This document shows, in pieces, positions 11,177-22,200 of a stretch of 64,000 bases of DNA. The stretch covers positions 2,821,360 to 2,885,359 of the forward strand of contig CM029631.1 of the NCBI GenBank assembly GCA_017311315.1. Direction: 5' to 3'. Source of the DNA: Dendrocalamus latiflorus (lineage: Eukaryota > Streptophyta > Magnoliopsida > Poales > Poaceae). Position 1 is the first letter of the stretch. The number at the start of each line of letters is the position of its first letter. The notes under the pieces were generated by a model. It was not told where the DNA came from. It saw nothing but the letters and a program-made list of their open reading frames with translations, and did not search any database. Made by a program: the position numbers and the translations under genes.

Positions 11177-12475
11177 TCAAGAACCCTTGCGGCCGGACAC
11201 CTCAGGAACAGGAAGCATCCCTTGGATCCTCTTCAGCTCGGCCAGCACCTCCCGGGCGTCGGGCCTGTCATCCTTGTCTGGCGCCACGCACCGGAATGCC
11301 AGCTCCGCCACTGCCTCGACGCCGGCCATCACGCCCGGGCCCTCGCCGAGCACCGGCGGGTCGACGACCTCCCTGAGCTCGCCGACCTGAATCTTGGCCA
11401 CCACCCAGTCCGCCAGCGTCACGTCCCTCCGCTCCCTGCCCACGTCCACCGGCCGCAGCCCCGTGACGAGCTCCAGCACCACGACGCCGAAGCTGTACAC
11501 GTCGCTCTTCTCGGTGAGCTGGAAGGAGCGGTGGTAGTCCGGGTCGAGGTAACCCGGCGTCCCCTGCGGCGCGGTGCAGCACACCAGCTCCCGGCCGGCC
11601 GCCGTGGAGCAAGCGTCGGGCGGCGCCAGGAGGCGCGAGAGGCCGAAGTCGCCGAGGCGAGCGCGCATGTCGGCCTCGACGAAGATGTTCGACGAGGTGA
11701 CGTCGCGGTGCACGACGGGGGGCTTGACGCCGAAGTGGAGGTACTCGAGCGCCGACGCGATCTGGGCTGCCATGGCGAGGCGAGTCCTCCAGGGGAGCGG
11801 CGGTGGAGCGGCGACGGCGACGCCGCATCGGCGGTGGAGGTGGTAGGAGAGGGTGCCGTTGGGGACGAAGTCGTAGACGAGAAGGAGCGCGCGGGGATCG
11901 GCGCAGAAGCCGTGGAGGCGGACGAGGTGCGGGTGGCGGAGCGCGGAGAGTATGAGCACCTCGTTGCAGAACGACTTGGTGATGGTGGCAGAGGCGGAGG
12001 GGAAGGACGGTGACGGGGATGGCGGGACGTGGAGGCGCTTGACGGCGGCGGGGCGGCCGCCGGGCGGGAGGTAGGCGAGGAAGACCGTCCCGAATCCACC
12101 GTCGCCGAGCTTGCGGCGGGGATCGAAGCCGGCGGTGGCAGCCTGGAGCTGCTCGTAGGTGAAGGCGGGGCGGTGGTGGTGGAGGCCGTGGCGGCGGAGG
12201 AAGGCGGCGGCGCGGGAGGCCGCGGAGGATGGCATCGGGGACGGCCCCTCCGGGCCGCGCGCGCGGAAGCGGCGGACGGCGATGGCGACACAGAGGTAGA
12301 GCAGGAGCAGGAGGAGGAGCGACGCGGCGGCGATGAGCGCGGTGGTGAGCACGCTGTCGTTGCTCTTGGAGTTGAGGGGAGGCGGCGGAGGGGAGACGTG
12401 GTGACTGTGGCGGGAAGCGACCGGCGGCGGGAGGGCGGCGGCGGCGAGGAGGAGGAGGAGGAGATGCGGGAGCAT
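11177..12475 (-). CDS. LRK10L/WAK-like receptor-like protein kinase, single exon
   Basis: Intronless, 432 residues from the chosen ATG at 12475. An in-frame ATG at 12574 would add 33 residues, but the downstream start opens directly with a signal peptide (MLPHLLLLLLAAAALPPP). Next come a very short Pro-rich outer segment with no GUB_WAK or lectin domain, one membrane span (about 41-67) followed by RRFRAR, and a full Ser/Thr kinase. Visible motifs are GDGGFG (124-129), Lys146, Glu172, HRDVTSSN (256-263, RD class), DFG (276-278), GTPGYLDPDY, and SDVYSFGVVVLEL. The sequence FTYEQLQAAT...KLGDGGFGTV and the block WVVAKIQVGELREVVDP match the LRK10L-1 group of plasma-membrane kinases. Without an ectodomain it probably acts with a partner receptor, which is inference. 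High GC throughout, as usual for single-exon grass genes. Confidence 0.9.
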   Translation of the reverse strand: MLPHLLLLLLAAAALPPPVASRHSHHVSPPPPPLNSKSNDSVLTTALIAAASLLLLLLLYLCVAIAVRRFRARGPEGPSPMPSSAASRAAAFLRRHGLHHHRPAFTYEQLQAATAGFDPRRKLGDGGFGTVFLAYLPPGGRPAAVKRLHVPPSPSPSFPSASATITKSFCNEVLILSALRHPHLVRLHGFCADPRALLLVYDFVPNGTLSYHLHRRCGVAVAAPPPLPWRTRLAMAAQIASALEYLHFGVKPPVVHRDVTSSNIFVEADMRARLGDFGLSRLLAPPDACSTAAGRELVCCTAPQGTPGYLDPDYHRSFQLTEKSDVYSFGVVVLELVTGLRPVDVGRERRDVTLADWVVAKIQVGELREVVDPPVLGEGPGVMAGVEAVAELAFRCVAPDKDDRPDAREVLAELKRIQGMLPVPEVSGRKGS

Positions 12476-12654
12476 TTGGACGACTTGCGATCCAGACCCG
12501 AGAGTGGGATGCACGAGGGAGGGAGGGGAACCGGGGAAGAAGCGACCGGAGGAGGCCACTGTGTTACAACTCATTCTTCATATCACGTGGGGCCAGGGGA
12601 ATGCGATTCGGATCCTTTTGACGTTTAGTTCAGAATTCAGAGGAGCATGTCTGA

Positions 12655-12765
12655 AAATGCGATATTAATTGAGAGATGGACGATTACGTATGCGAGTGCG
12701 ATGCAGAGCATCTGCTATTGGAGTCACATTAAAGATTAGCGTATCCGAAAACGTAAAATAGTATG
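12655..12765. repeat. Local dispersed repeat, copy A
   Basis: Shares the ordered blocks GATTACGTATGCGAGTGCGAT, GCATCTG and AAAGATTAGCGTATCCGAAA with copies at 14495-14620 and 14917-15112. It leads into the tandem array that hosts the fold-back element. Confidence 0.6.
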
Positions 12766-13215
12766 TAATTTAAAGAGTAAAGTCCATTACCGGTCCTTAA
12801 ATTTTTTATGCTGTATCATTTCGGTCCATAGACTTTTAAAGTATGTCATCCCGATCCTTAAACTTTCAAAGTGTGGCAATATACTATGTAGTTGTAGCAG
12901 TAAACTTTTTATGCTGTGTCATCCTAGTCCATAGACTTTCAAAAGAAATTGCCACACTTTGAAAGTTTAAGGACCGGGATGACATACTTTAAAAGTCTAT
13001 GGACCGGGATGACACAGCATAAAAAGTTTAAGGACCGGTAATGGATTTTACTCTAATTTAAAGGTGAACATATTACAAAGACGAATTAAAGATTAGCGTA
13101 TCCGAAAATGTAAAATAGTATGTAATTTAAAGGTGAACATATTACAAAGACGAATTAAACATTAGCATATCCGAAAATGTAAAATAGTATGTAATTTAAA
13201 GGTGAACATATTACA
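12731..13215. repeat. Tandem repeat, unit about 65-70 bp, interrupted by a fold-back element
   Basis: Three units carry GATTAGCGTATCCGAAAA, GTAAAATAGTATGTAATTTAAA and GGTGAACATATTACAAA in order (starting near 12733, 13088 and 13157). The first unit is split by the 279-bp element at 12775-13053; the other two keep the uninterrupted sequence. Confidence 0.75.
12775..13053. mobile_element. Fold-back MULE-type MITE, copy 1 (279 bp)
   Basis: Ends are GAGTAAAGTCCATTACCGG and CCGGTAATGGATTTTACTC. The arms remain complementary over most of their length, with a short unique centre. It is flanked by the perfect 9-bp duplication TAATTTAAA (12766-12774 and 13054-13062), the size made by Mutator-like transposases. 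There is no coding capacity. A second copy of identical length lies at 53637-53915. Confidence 0.85.
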
Positions 13216-13578
13216 AAAATGGATGTAATTCGTATCCTCTGTAGTTGGTTCTATGGTTATAGAACAAATAGTAAATAATGGATGGTGACGGAACCAGAAA
13301 TTGAATATAAAGATGGTCAAATAATCAGAAATTGAACGTAGAGAGACTAAGTTTCAGCATCACGTTGGGAGCCTGAACTACTACCCACTTTCTTAAAAAA
13401 AACTATCTATTGTTTTCCTCTTCATGATTGATGTCTCTGTTAAAAGAAGGGAATAATAAGAAACTAGAACTCTATATGCACACAGTTTTTGCATAATATA
13501 GATTGTATAATGTTCTTACTAACAAGTAAAACTAAGAACTAAGTTACTGAAATACAGATTGCAGGTTTGCAACAATAC
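13063..13578. other. Intergenic DNA after the tandem repeat
   Basis: AT-rich, apart from the tail of the tandem array at its left edge. No gene seen. Confidence 0.4.
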
Positions 13579-13871
13579 CTTGTCTTGTTCAGATGCAAAG
13601 TGGCGGCGATGAACTCACCGTAATCTATCATGCCAATGTTATCTACTACATCCGCTGATTCGCCTGCTAATTCATTTTAGCAGTGGAAGTAAGATACTTA
13701 GACACAACAAATTTCACTTGTTCTGATTCCCAAACAAAAATTGTGAAAAGTGCTGAAAAACTTACGGCTTGCATCAGCTCGTATATCTCGGATTCTTAGA
13801 GATTAGCGCCAACTTTCTTTAATCCGACCTTCAGTTCTTCGAAAGTGATATGTCCGCTTTTAACCTTGGTC
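13579..13871 (-). pseudogene. CDPK EF-hand pseudogene fragment
   Basis: Two exon-like blocks on the minus strand. The first (about 13871-13766) reads KSGHITFEELKVGLKKVGAN-L-stop-ESEIYELMQA. The second (13663-13579) reads ADVVDNIGMIDYGEFIAATL-HLNK. These match EF-hands 1 and 2 of calcium-dependent protein kinases. The first block has an in-frame TAA where the family has Lys or Gln. The second EF loop carries one extra codon (DVVDN for DVDN). Splice-like borders (GCC/GTAAGT, TTAGCAG) remain. The kinase domain and EF-hands 3-4 are absent nearby, so this is a decayed fragment. Confidence 0.75.
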
Positions 13872-14494
13872 CTTGGATATCCTGCAGATCGCAGTCAGCA
13901 GTCCAGTCCTGCTGAATTGCTGAACGAAGGCAGTCCAGCCCTGCTCCTGCAGTGCTAGTCCTTAGCGTCCTCGCCGGGCAAAACTGAAGAGAATGAATCA
14001 ATGAAATACTAAAGCAAAATCTAGATGGCTAGATGCGAATGAAATACTAACAGCCAGTTCAGTAGGCTAGGTGGCTAGTCATTTGTTGAAAGGGAGCTGA
14101 AGAGTCATGCATCGTTGGCAATTTGGCATTGGTGTATTGCATATTTAGGATGGGCCTTCGTTCAGTAGCTGTTGGTGTTGGTGTCTATGGGAGGCGGGAG
14201 GCCAGATCACAAACCCTGGTCGCCCCCTTCTCTCCGCCACTGATAATGGGGCTACGGAAAGACCACATAGGGGTTGTTCCGAGCTCGAGCGTAGCAATAA
14301 AAGGTGGATATAGAAGATATTGATTATGCTCATGCTACTGTTTTAACTCTTTTCTCTAAAAAATGAATCCCCCTCTCCCTGGTGTCCTAGGGGGCGTATT
14401 TATAACTATGTAGGGTTATTTACACAAATACCCACTGGGAGGTTTACTAGTAAAGGCAAATATGCATTTTTCTTAGTATAGCCATTTATATAGA

Positions 14495-14620
14495 ATTAGT
14501 CGGAAGATGAACATTTACGTAGGCGAGTGCCATGCGGATCATCTGTCGTTGGTTCACAATAAAGACTAGCGTATCCAAAATGTGAATGAATATTAATTTG
14601 TATCCTTTGCCGTTGGTTTC
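14495..14620. repeat. Local dispersed repeat, copy B
   Basis: Blocks CATTTACGTAGGCGAGTGCCA, GGATCATCTGTCGTTGGTT and AAAGACTAGCGTATCCAAAA align in order with copies A and C. Confidence 0.6.
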
Positions 14621-14663
14621 CATTAATACGAAAACATCTGAATTTGTGAACTATATGTACTTG

Positions 14664-14905
14664 CTTCGTTCTTTTTTACTTAATATTTTTTACTTATACC
14701 TTTGAGATATGATTTTGACTGCTACTTTTTATAACTTTATATTAAGATATACTAATAAAATTTTAATATTATGAAAGTATTTTTAACGACAAATCTAATG
14801 ATATAATTTTCGTATAGCCAATCTAGATAGTTTTACATTTATTGGTGATTAAACTTTACAAAATTTGATGACATATATTTAGAAAGTCAAGTAAAAATGA
14901 ACAAA
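14664..14905. mobile_element. Degenerate Stowaway-like MITE
   Basis: Left end CTTCGTTCTTTTTTACTTAA and right end AGTCAAGTAAAAATGAAC are imperfect inverted repeats. The interior (TTTTAACGACAAATCTAATGA) matches, in inverted orientation, the better preserved element at 29854-30084. Boundaries are approximate. Confidence 0.5.
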
Positions 14906-14916
14906 TAGAGCAAAAT

Positions 14917-15112
14917 TAACTGAAAGGTGAACAATTACCTAAGCGTGTGCGATTCGGATCATCCAACGTTGGTTCGCATTAAAGACTAGCGTATCCAAAA
15001 ATGTAAACTAGCATGTAATTTAAAGGTGTATATTACGAAGGCAACCGTAATTCATATCCTTTGTGGCTGGTTCACGTCAAGACAAGCATATCTGAAATTT
15101 GTGAACTAGTAT
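14917..15112. repeat. Local dispersed repeat, copy C
   Basis: Contains ACCTAAGCGTGTGCGATTCG, GGATCATCCAACGTTGGTT and AAAGACTAGCGTATCCAAAA, then GTAATTTAAAGGTG, the block that hosts the fold-back element in copy A. Confidence 0.6.
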
Positions 15113-15366
15113 TTAAGTGAAAATGGACACTTGAAAAACCAATGGATGAATCGGAAAATTTTAAATAACCTTTTCCTGAAGTGATCATCGTTCCTGCTAC
15201 TTTTATTGAATGATCCTCGTTCTTGCTACTGCGAAAGCGTTGATTTCTTCTGATCAAACGATTTCATCCTACAACCTTGTTTGAAGTTAGAGTTAATAAT
15301 ACAGGGTGTCATAGCAGCTGTAAGATGCATGGCCAAACTGTCAGTGGGACAGAACATCCCTATTCC

Positions 15367-15461
15367 CCCTTTGCCGAGGAAATACTTTATACCTTTTTCG
15401 GCAAGCGAGGGGTGGTTCCCTTTGCCGAGGAAATACTTTATTCCTTTTTCGGTATTGCTTC
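15367..15461. repeat. 51-bp tandem duplication
   Basis: CCCTTTGCCGAGGAAATACTTTAT and CCTTTTTCGG occur twice with a 51-base period (starts 15367 and 15418). Confidence 0.7.
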
Positions 15462-15626
15462 GAGGGAGGGGTGGTGGATATATCTCTCTGATACGGACGC
15501 TTAACGGAAAAGTTAAAGAGGGTGAAAGAGTTAACTTAGGCCAGTTCATATTGAATTTTAGTTTTAACTTATAAATAGTAACAATTTGTAGAGAAATATT
15601 TATGTGTAATTTTAGTTGATATATTA

Positions 15627-15862
15627 GGCCCCGCTCGATTGAGCTTGAGCTTCTAGCATTCGGCTTATTTTTTATTAATCCTGTTATTTTTTCTGTATTC
15701 ATTTGTATTATACGTGATGGGCTAACCCGTTTTTTCTATTTTAATTTTTTTAAATTTAATTATGCCAAATAAGTCACCATCATCTACAGACTACAATGTA
15801 ATCTCTGCCAGCTACAGTGAAAATTCGCCATAAACCATCAAAATTCAGCCCAACTGAGCACC
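15627..15862. mobile_element. MITE with GGCCCCGCTCG termini, copy 1
   Basis: Starts GGCCCCGCTCGATTGAGCTT and ends TTCAGCCCAACTGAGC, an imperfect inverted repeat. The interior block AATAAGTCACCATCA...CTACAGTGAAAATTC also occurs in the element at 24581-24850, so the two are one family. Confidence 0.55.
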
Positions 15863-16265
15863 ATCTAAATAAGGTTACTATAGTGTGTACTGTAATCGAC
15901 CAGTAGATTTCACCTTAAAAAAATATTTTATTTGAAAGCTATATGCTATTAAAAAATTATTTAACATAAAAAAGCATGGTGTTTAGAAGTCAACACGATG
16001 GCCTCAACTGGGCGGAGGCGACACATGCAACATGGGGCCGTCTCGTTACAGCGTAGTGGGGAGCGCGACAGATACGGGCGGCAGGGCGGGCGGGCGGGCG
16101 GGCGCGTGAGGCGCGGTGCTGCGTGCTGACTCGCCTTTGGTGGGTTGTAAGGTTTGGTCACATTCCTACTTTAATGCCCTCACGTTCGCTGATGCCGACT
16201 AGGGAGGGTACCACACTATTGCTGACCTGACGAGACGAGAAGATGGGATGCGGCCATGATCAGTA
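15863..16265. other. Intergenic, GC-rich patch
   Basis: A GGGCGGGC-repeat patch at 16080-16105 gives an open minus frame without a recognisable domain. No gene is called. Confidence 0.4.
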
Positions 16266-16566
16266 CTCCTTCCTGTTTTTTTATAAGATGTACTCCTAAT
16301 TTGGCTAGTACAGGAATTAAGAAGGTTGCGAAATCAAGAGAATTACTAAAGAAAAATGATCATGCTATCTATTGCACAAATGCTTTGAAAATGTGAGAGA
16401 GAATAGCTTGACAGAGAGAGAGAGAGCGCACTTATAAAATCCAGGAGGGAGAAGATGTGATAAATAGGAACAAACAAGAGAAAGCACGAATAAATTCATA
16501 TGCGCACCTTGTATTTGAAACAAAACTGCAAAAAACTATATGTCTTGTCTTTTGAAACGGAGGGAG
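16266..16566. mobile_element. Stowaway-like MITE
   Basis: Begins CTCCTTCCTGTTTTTTTATA and ends TTTTGAAACGGAGGGAG, with TA on both outer sides. It carries an internal GA microsatellite near 16413-16427. The ends are diverged, so this is an older copy. Confidence 0.6.
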
Positions 16567-16940
16567 TAGCAGATTAGAGGAGGTTGGTGGGGGTGATTAG
16601 CTGTTTAGGATGGTCGTCGCAAGTAAAGTCGTACGTAGTAGTCCTATTCTTAGAACAGAAAGGCTTAAAAGAGGGATCGGAGTAGGAGTAGATGCCTGGT
16701 CACGGCTCACCGATCACTCACCAGACAACCAGCTTCATCAATGGTTATTTATGGCGTTTCGTGCCAGATTTTATTGACCAGGGGCAGCCGGGCAGGAGCA
16801 GTGGCATGCTGCATTGACTGGCTCGGAGTCCGGCGCCAAGGCTGGCTGTATGGTTAACCAGAAAGAAAGATCTGGTTACTACTGGCGATCCGGCGAGGCA
16901 AAGAACTTTGGTCTTTCAAAGTTATAGCAGCTGTTACCTC

Positions 16941-16962
16941 GGGGGGGGGGGGGGGGGGGGGG
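16941..16962. repeat. Homopolymer of 22 G
   Basis: An uninterrupted G run, followed by T. Such runs are prone to slippage and to assembly error. Confidence 0.95.
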
Positions 16963-17640
16963 TGGTTGTAGCAACCGTTAAATCTCGACGTGCTTGCTTT
17001 TGAACAGCGTCTATACTTGCTGCTGCTGCTACTTGCTATTCTTTCGATACACAGAAAGGAGAAGGGAAAAGAAAAGAAAAGGTCAAAGGGAAAGGAGACG
17101 ACGACACGCACTTTACGACAACACGGATTCAGCTATCCATCTCAGTCGCAAAGCAAGAGCAAGATGCAGTATCATGTACCAGAATACCTTTAGAGCAAGA
17201 CTGCAAGACGCACTATCATGTATCACAGTAGCAGGACACTTGATAATGCAGATCCTTTTGAAACGCAGGGATTTTTCAAGAGTGCATAGGAATTTTGTAG
17301 AAAGTAGTTTGCACTCTCCAGAATACCTTCAGAATTTCTACATTCTAAACTGGGCAAGGTTCAAAACCAGTAAGACTTCAGTTGGTACATAGGACAGGAT
17401 GACAGGATTCCCATAAGAATTTTATAGGAACCCTACATCTGCTCTTGTTTCGTTTTTCTCTAGAATCTATTTATTACTAAAAGTCAATAACTGGTCTTTT
17501 AGAGTTGCTAAAAAAAGAAAAATATACTAGAAATCCTTACAAAAAAGCAAAATATATAACCTTTAATTTGGTAGGCACAAGTTATAAAAGTTCAGATTAA
17601 AATAAAGAGTTTATATCAAATACAATTCAAACTCAACCGC
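16963..17640. other. Intergenic DNA
   Basis: No supported gene. A purine-rich stretch (about 17050-17105) gives frames with low-complexity Lys/Arg content only. Confidence 0.4.
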
Positions 17641-17654
17641 AACGCCAATGACCC

Positions 17655-17984
17655 CTTACCGTACCACAGTCCCCCGACGTGTCTCAGTTCACCTCATGTC
17701 TCCCGTGGTACTCCATGTGTTTCTTCCTAACGGATGCGAGCGACGACCTGGAAGAACTGATCGACGAGGTGACGTCAACCCCAGACTGCCTACTTGGCAT
17801 CCTGCGGCAAAAGAGCGTCGAGGTCGGCGAGCTCCCGGTGCCATGTATGGAAAGCTTCAAGGGGCAGTTCAAATGCCAAGCTTTCGTCTCCGTTGGCTCG
17901 AGACCATCCATGAGGACCACCCTAATCGATACACTCCGTCAAAGTAAAGCAGCAGAATTATCCTTAGGATTACGCGACTCATGA
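17655..17984 (+). pseudogene. NB-ARC (resistance-protein) relic
   Basis: One open frame of about 100 codons. It contains DLEELIDEV, then GQFKCQAFVSVGSRPSM and LIDTLRQ. The second block resembles the RNBS-A region of grass NBS-LRR proteins (FxCxAFVSVSxxPxM). The P-loop that should precede it, the rest of NB-ARC and the LRRs are missing, and the upstream part does not align convincingly to a coiled-coil domain. I take it as a rearranged remnant; the match is short. Confidence 0.42.
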
Positions 17985-19202
17985 TGTGCAATGAATCATC
18001 GCTGAGCTCTAGGAATTCCTCTGCACGAAGAGGTATTTGTAATTGGATTGTTATCTAGCGTAAATATATTCATGGCGCTTTCATGAGGCAAAGTAATGTG
18101 AAAAGAATCATAGAAAAAATGGGAGAACATAGGAGTGTCACATTACAACTCGGTCCTGAGAACCATAATAAAAAAATAAACTCAACAACACAATTAGGTT
18201 TTAATGTTTTATTATTTCATTTAGGTTTTGGCAATTCTAGAAAAAAACCAAAATTGTGAAACACACATTGTTGGTAAATGTGCATGTAGAATAAATCTTG
18301 TCTAAGAATAATAAAATTAGCAAATTAAAAAATAGTCCATGTTAAGTATAATCCAAAATAACTAAAATTCGGGAAAGAAAACAAAAACTAGCTATTTGAT
18401 TTCCATATGAATTCCGAAGTAATCCTAATATTACTCTAAATTCTAATATTTTAATTCTTTCATGTGATTTGCAATCCTTTATTTTTCGGATGTAGTTCCT
18501 TTGTTATCATCATATATACCGCTAAACCAATTAATACTCTATATCTGCGCAGGCCGCTATGCCAGTTCCTATGAAATTCCCGTGCTCCAAATGTGACTAA
18601 GATCTTGTCAATGAGACCTATTCTTATAACCAGAAACGATGCTCCACTCAAGTGGATGCATCAGATGACACATGATGCCTAGAAGTATGATCCAAAATAC
18701 CCGTGACGTATTTGAGCATTTCTTTATTCATGCATATCGATTATCAGTTGATATATGATAATTTACGCCACCTAGAACCATCCTCCATCCCGAAAGTCAG
18801 TTCATATATACATACAGGCGTTATCCAACTGGGGAACGAGTCTACTGAGCCTTCGGCACTAGGATATTCAAGGACATCAACCTCTAACCGATCATTTTTC
18901 CAATAAATAATAAATCAAGGGTACCAATAATTTTTCCAAGAAATAATAAATCAAGGGTATAGAAATTTCAAAGTCACAACTCTCAACTATAATCTATAAA
19001 TATCTCTTCAGTTTTTCGCACGATCAGTCTCCGCTGATTTAATTTAAGCTAGCTAGCACTATATACACACAAGAATGAAATCCCTGGAAGCACAAGAATA
19101 TAGTTGCTTCTAATACCCAGCAGAACCGGTATAGAAAGAACAATGTACGGACCAGATGCACAATCCATCATTCAACTCAAGCCACTGCCTTCTCTCCAAA
19201 GA
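17985..19202. other. Intergenic AT-rich DNA
   Basis: The 3' flank of the DUF569 gene lies at the right end. No other gene or well-bounded element is visible. Confidence 0.4.
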
Positions 19203-22200
19203 TTACGAACCGTATGGCCATGGAAATGTTTTTGCCACTGAAATTAACAACGGAAAAGAAGATAGTTAGACGAAGATGAAAAGACCCAGATCACAATGTG
19301 GTTGAGAGCCCCAAACAAGCAACTGCACACTAAGTCTTAACCAAAGATACGTTATGAGAATAATATACAAAGAGATAGTTTTCATATCCTGACTGGAAAT
19401 CTGAAATAGCCAATGTTGGGATACAATAAGTAAAAATCACGCTTCTACCTAAAATATCACTAGATTCCTGTATGAATGGGGCTGTTTGACTAAAACCAAA
19501 AGATTCAGTAAATGCATGTACCATGCTAGACAAAAAATCGTGATCATTGTTCATGGTTCAGGGCAGGCAAACCCATGCATGAGCTGATGAGCAGCAATGC
19601 TCTGTTTGTTGCTGACAGAATGATACCATATTCAATACAGTGGATCGAAAGGAGAGTGTGTAATGGACTCAGTCCCATCTAAAATGAACTACGTATGGTA
19701 ATGCCAAGTCATGGCATGCTATTCGTTTGTTGTGGCATGGTAAATTTAGTTATGTGAATGGCCAAAATAGTGGCTGATATCAAGGCCATGTTTCTCATTA
19801 AAAAAACATTAGGCCATGTAAGGTAGTGCAGATAGCATTACTGGGGAAGTTGATTCTTGAAATGATAAACTGAAGAAAGGTCCACTCAACTAAATGAAAG
19901 TCTCAATTCAAGCTAAAGTGCTTTAGTACTGTGAGAATGAGACAAGACCAGGGCAGGCATTGGTCCTGGGCTCCAGATTCCCCCTAAAACAATGCAACAT
20001 GCCATAGTGCTTTAACTAATACCCAAGTGAGGATCTGCAAGACCTAAATCATAACAGCCATCCCAATGTCAAATCATGACTAAACGGACAAGTTAATGGC
20101 AAAAAAACAATTAGCCTATTTGTAACAGAAGCAGGGACTAGAGCATGGAAAACCCACCTTTAGAAGACTCTCGGACAAGCACAATATGCATTGCTGCATT
20201 GTTCGGTGGCAGCTGCAGGCGGAGAGGAGTGAGCTTCCCATTGATAGGGCTGCGTGTGCAGATGATTATGTCATCGAGGTCTGTCTCCTCCTGTAACTTG
20301 TGGGTGAGCTCCTCCAAGTCGGTGCCGTTAAAAGTGAATGAGTGCGTCTCGACGTCATCGTCCACATTGCCCTTATCATCTGCAATGTGGTAATGGATTG
20401 CACGGCCCTCCACCTTGTGCAATGGGGCGGAGAAAGAATTGGAGGACTGACAATACAAGAAAGTTCAATGTTAATATTTTCCTAACCATCGGAAAAGTTC
20501 AGTAGTAATGACAAAAATACCCAAGACAAGTGTAGATGCAACATGCAAGGTCTTCAACACAAAAGAAAGTGATTCTGAAATTTTCAACAATATATAGTGT
20601 TATAAAACACACGTCAAAAATAGATAATCGAAAGAACAGAAGACACGGATTTGACATGAAAAAACCTTGTGGGAAAACCACGAACGCACGAAGGTGTAAT
20701 TCATCATACGAGGAGAGATTACAGGCACGAGGAACTTCGGCATATCTAAACCGCGCGATTATTAGGGTACATATATAGTCTAGAAAATAAGAGTCCCTAA
20801 CAGAGAAAAAAACTGAATCAGAATTGGATACACCTATCATTGCTACGTCTAACACAACTTGATGTATGCACCGCTCGGCGCTATGTCTGGCGTAGTGTCT
20901 GGCATAAACACGATGACAAATTCGGATAATCCTTTAACACATAGTATGGCCTACATAGTAATGTTATATAGTCTAAGCGGATTATATGGAATTGACAAAG
21001 GAGATTTTTTTCAGGATGCATTTGACAGCGCTAAGAAAACTAAATCAAAGCGGTCCAATATGCACAACAATGGATTTTGCAATGCTGATTGCTTGCAATG
21101 GCAACAACAGTTAACACAAGAACCTTATACATGAGAAAAACGGAGTTGCGGCAATCCAACAAACATGAAGGCTAGCATTCACCAATCACAAAGAAATGCC
21201 AGAAAGACTGCACTTCAACAGGATAATCAAAGCAAAGCTTGCGCCCAGACCAACTCACAAAACCAATGCCAGCACTGTGAAGCCACAGAGCTATTCGGAA
21301 TCAGTCGCAACGCGTTGGGAAAAGCCTATTTACCCGAAGAATGATTAGCATTCCAAACCACCAAATAGTTCCATTGGATTGCCAAAAGCATTTTAGTTTG
21401 CCAAACCGGAAATCAGTACTACGAAACGCTAAATTACCCTAGGCAATTCGATGAGCACGGCACGGGCATCCCAAAGTCAACGGCTTTGTCAAGACGAATC
21501 GCAACTAATCCTAAATACGTGGGTCAATTCACAAACAGACGCGAGAAAAAGGAAGAGAGCCATGCGTCCACAAACCTCGAGCTTGGAGAGCCTGGGCTCC
21601 GGTGGTGCCGAGTACTCCGGCGGCGGCGGGGGCGGCTGAGCGGTGTACGATTTGGTGGGCCGGTGGTGCGCCGCGTGCGGCGGCGGAGGGGGCCTCAGCT
21701 CGGGCGCGGGCGGCGATGCCGGCGCGGACATGGACGCGGGCGCGGAGGCGGCGTGCTCGGGCCCGGGCGTGAGCACCTGGACGATCTCGACGTCCCAGAG
21801 CACCCAATCCTGCGTGGCGGAGCGGTGCGGCACGTCGTGGGTGACCGAGTTCCGCCACGGCGGGAGCCCACCGTTGGCGCGGAGGTAGTTGCCGCGGCGC
21901 GTCTTGAGTCGCGCCTGGAATCCGTCGCGCACGGGCTCCCACTCGACCGACGAGTCGGGCCGGCCGCCTCCGGGCGGCGCGGCGGCCTGCAGCACCTTGC
22001 GGCCCGTCATGCCGAGCAGGAAGGGCTCGTTGGACGCGGAGAGGTAGCGGCCGTACCGGCTCCTGAGGCGCACGGTGCCGGGCGTGTGCGGCACCGTCTC
22101 GACCGCCCACCGCGCGTTGGGGGACGCGCCGTTGCGGTCCTGCGTGACGTGCAGCTCGTCCTCGTCCGCGCACAGGAACTTGTCATGGTGGCTCTTCAGC

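Noticed and set aside
11129..12013. Long plus-strand open frame opposite the receptor kinase
   Set aside because: It is a GC-rich antisense shadow; the minus strand has all kinase motifs and this frame has none.
12473..12574. Upstream ATG for the receptor kinase
   Set aside because: It would put 33 hydrophilic residues before the signal peptide; the start at 12475 is more likely, though unproven.
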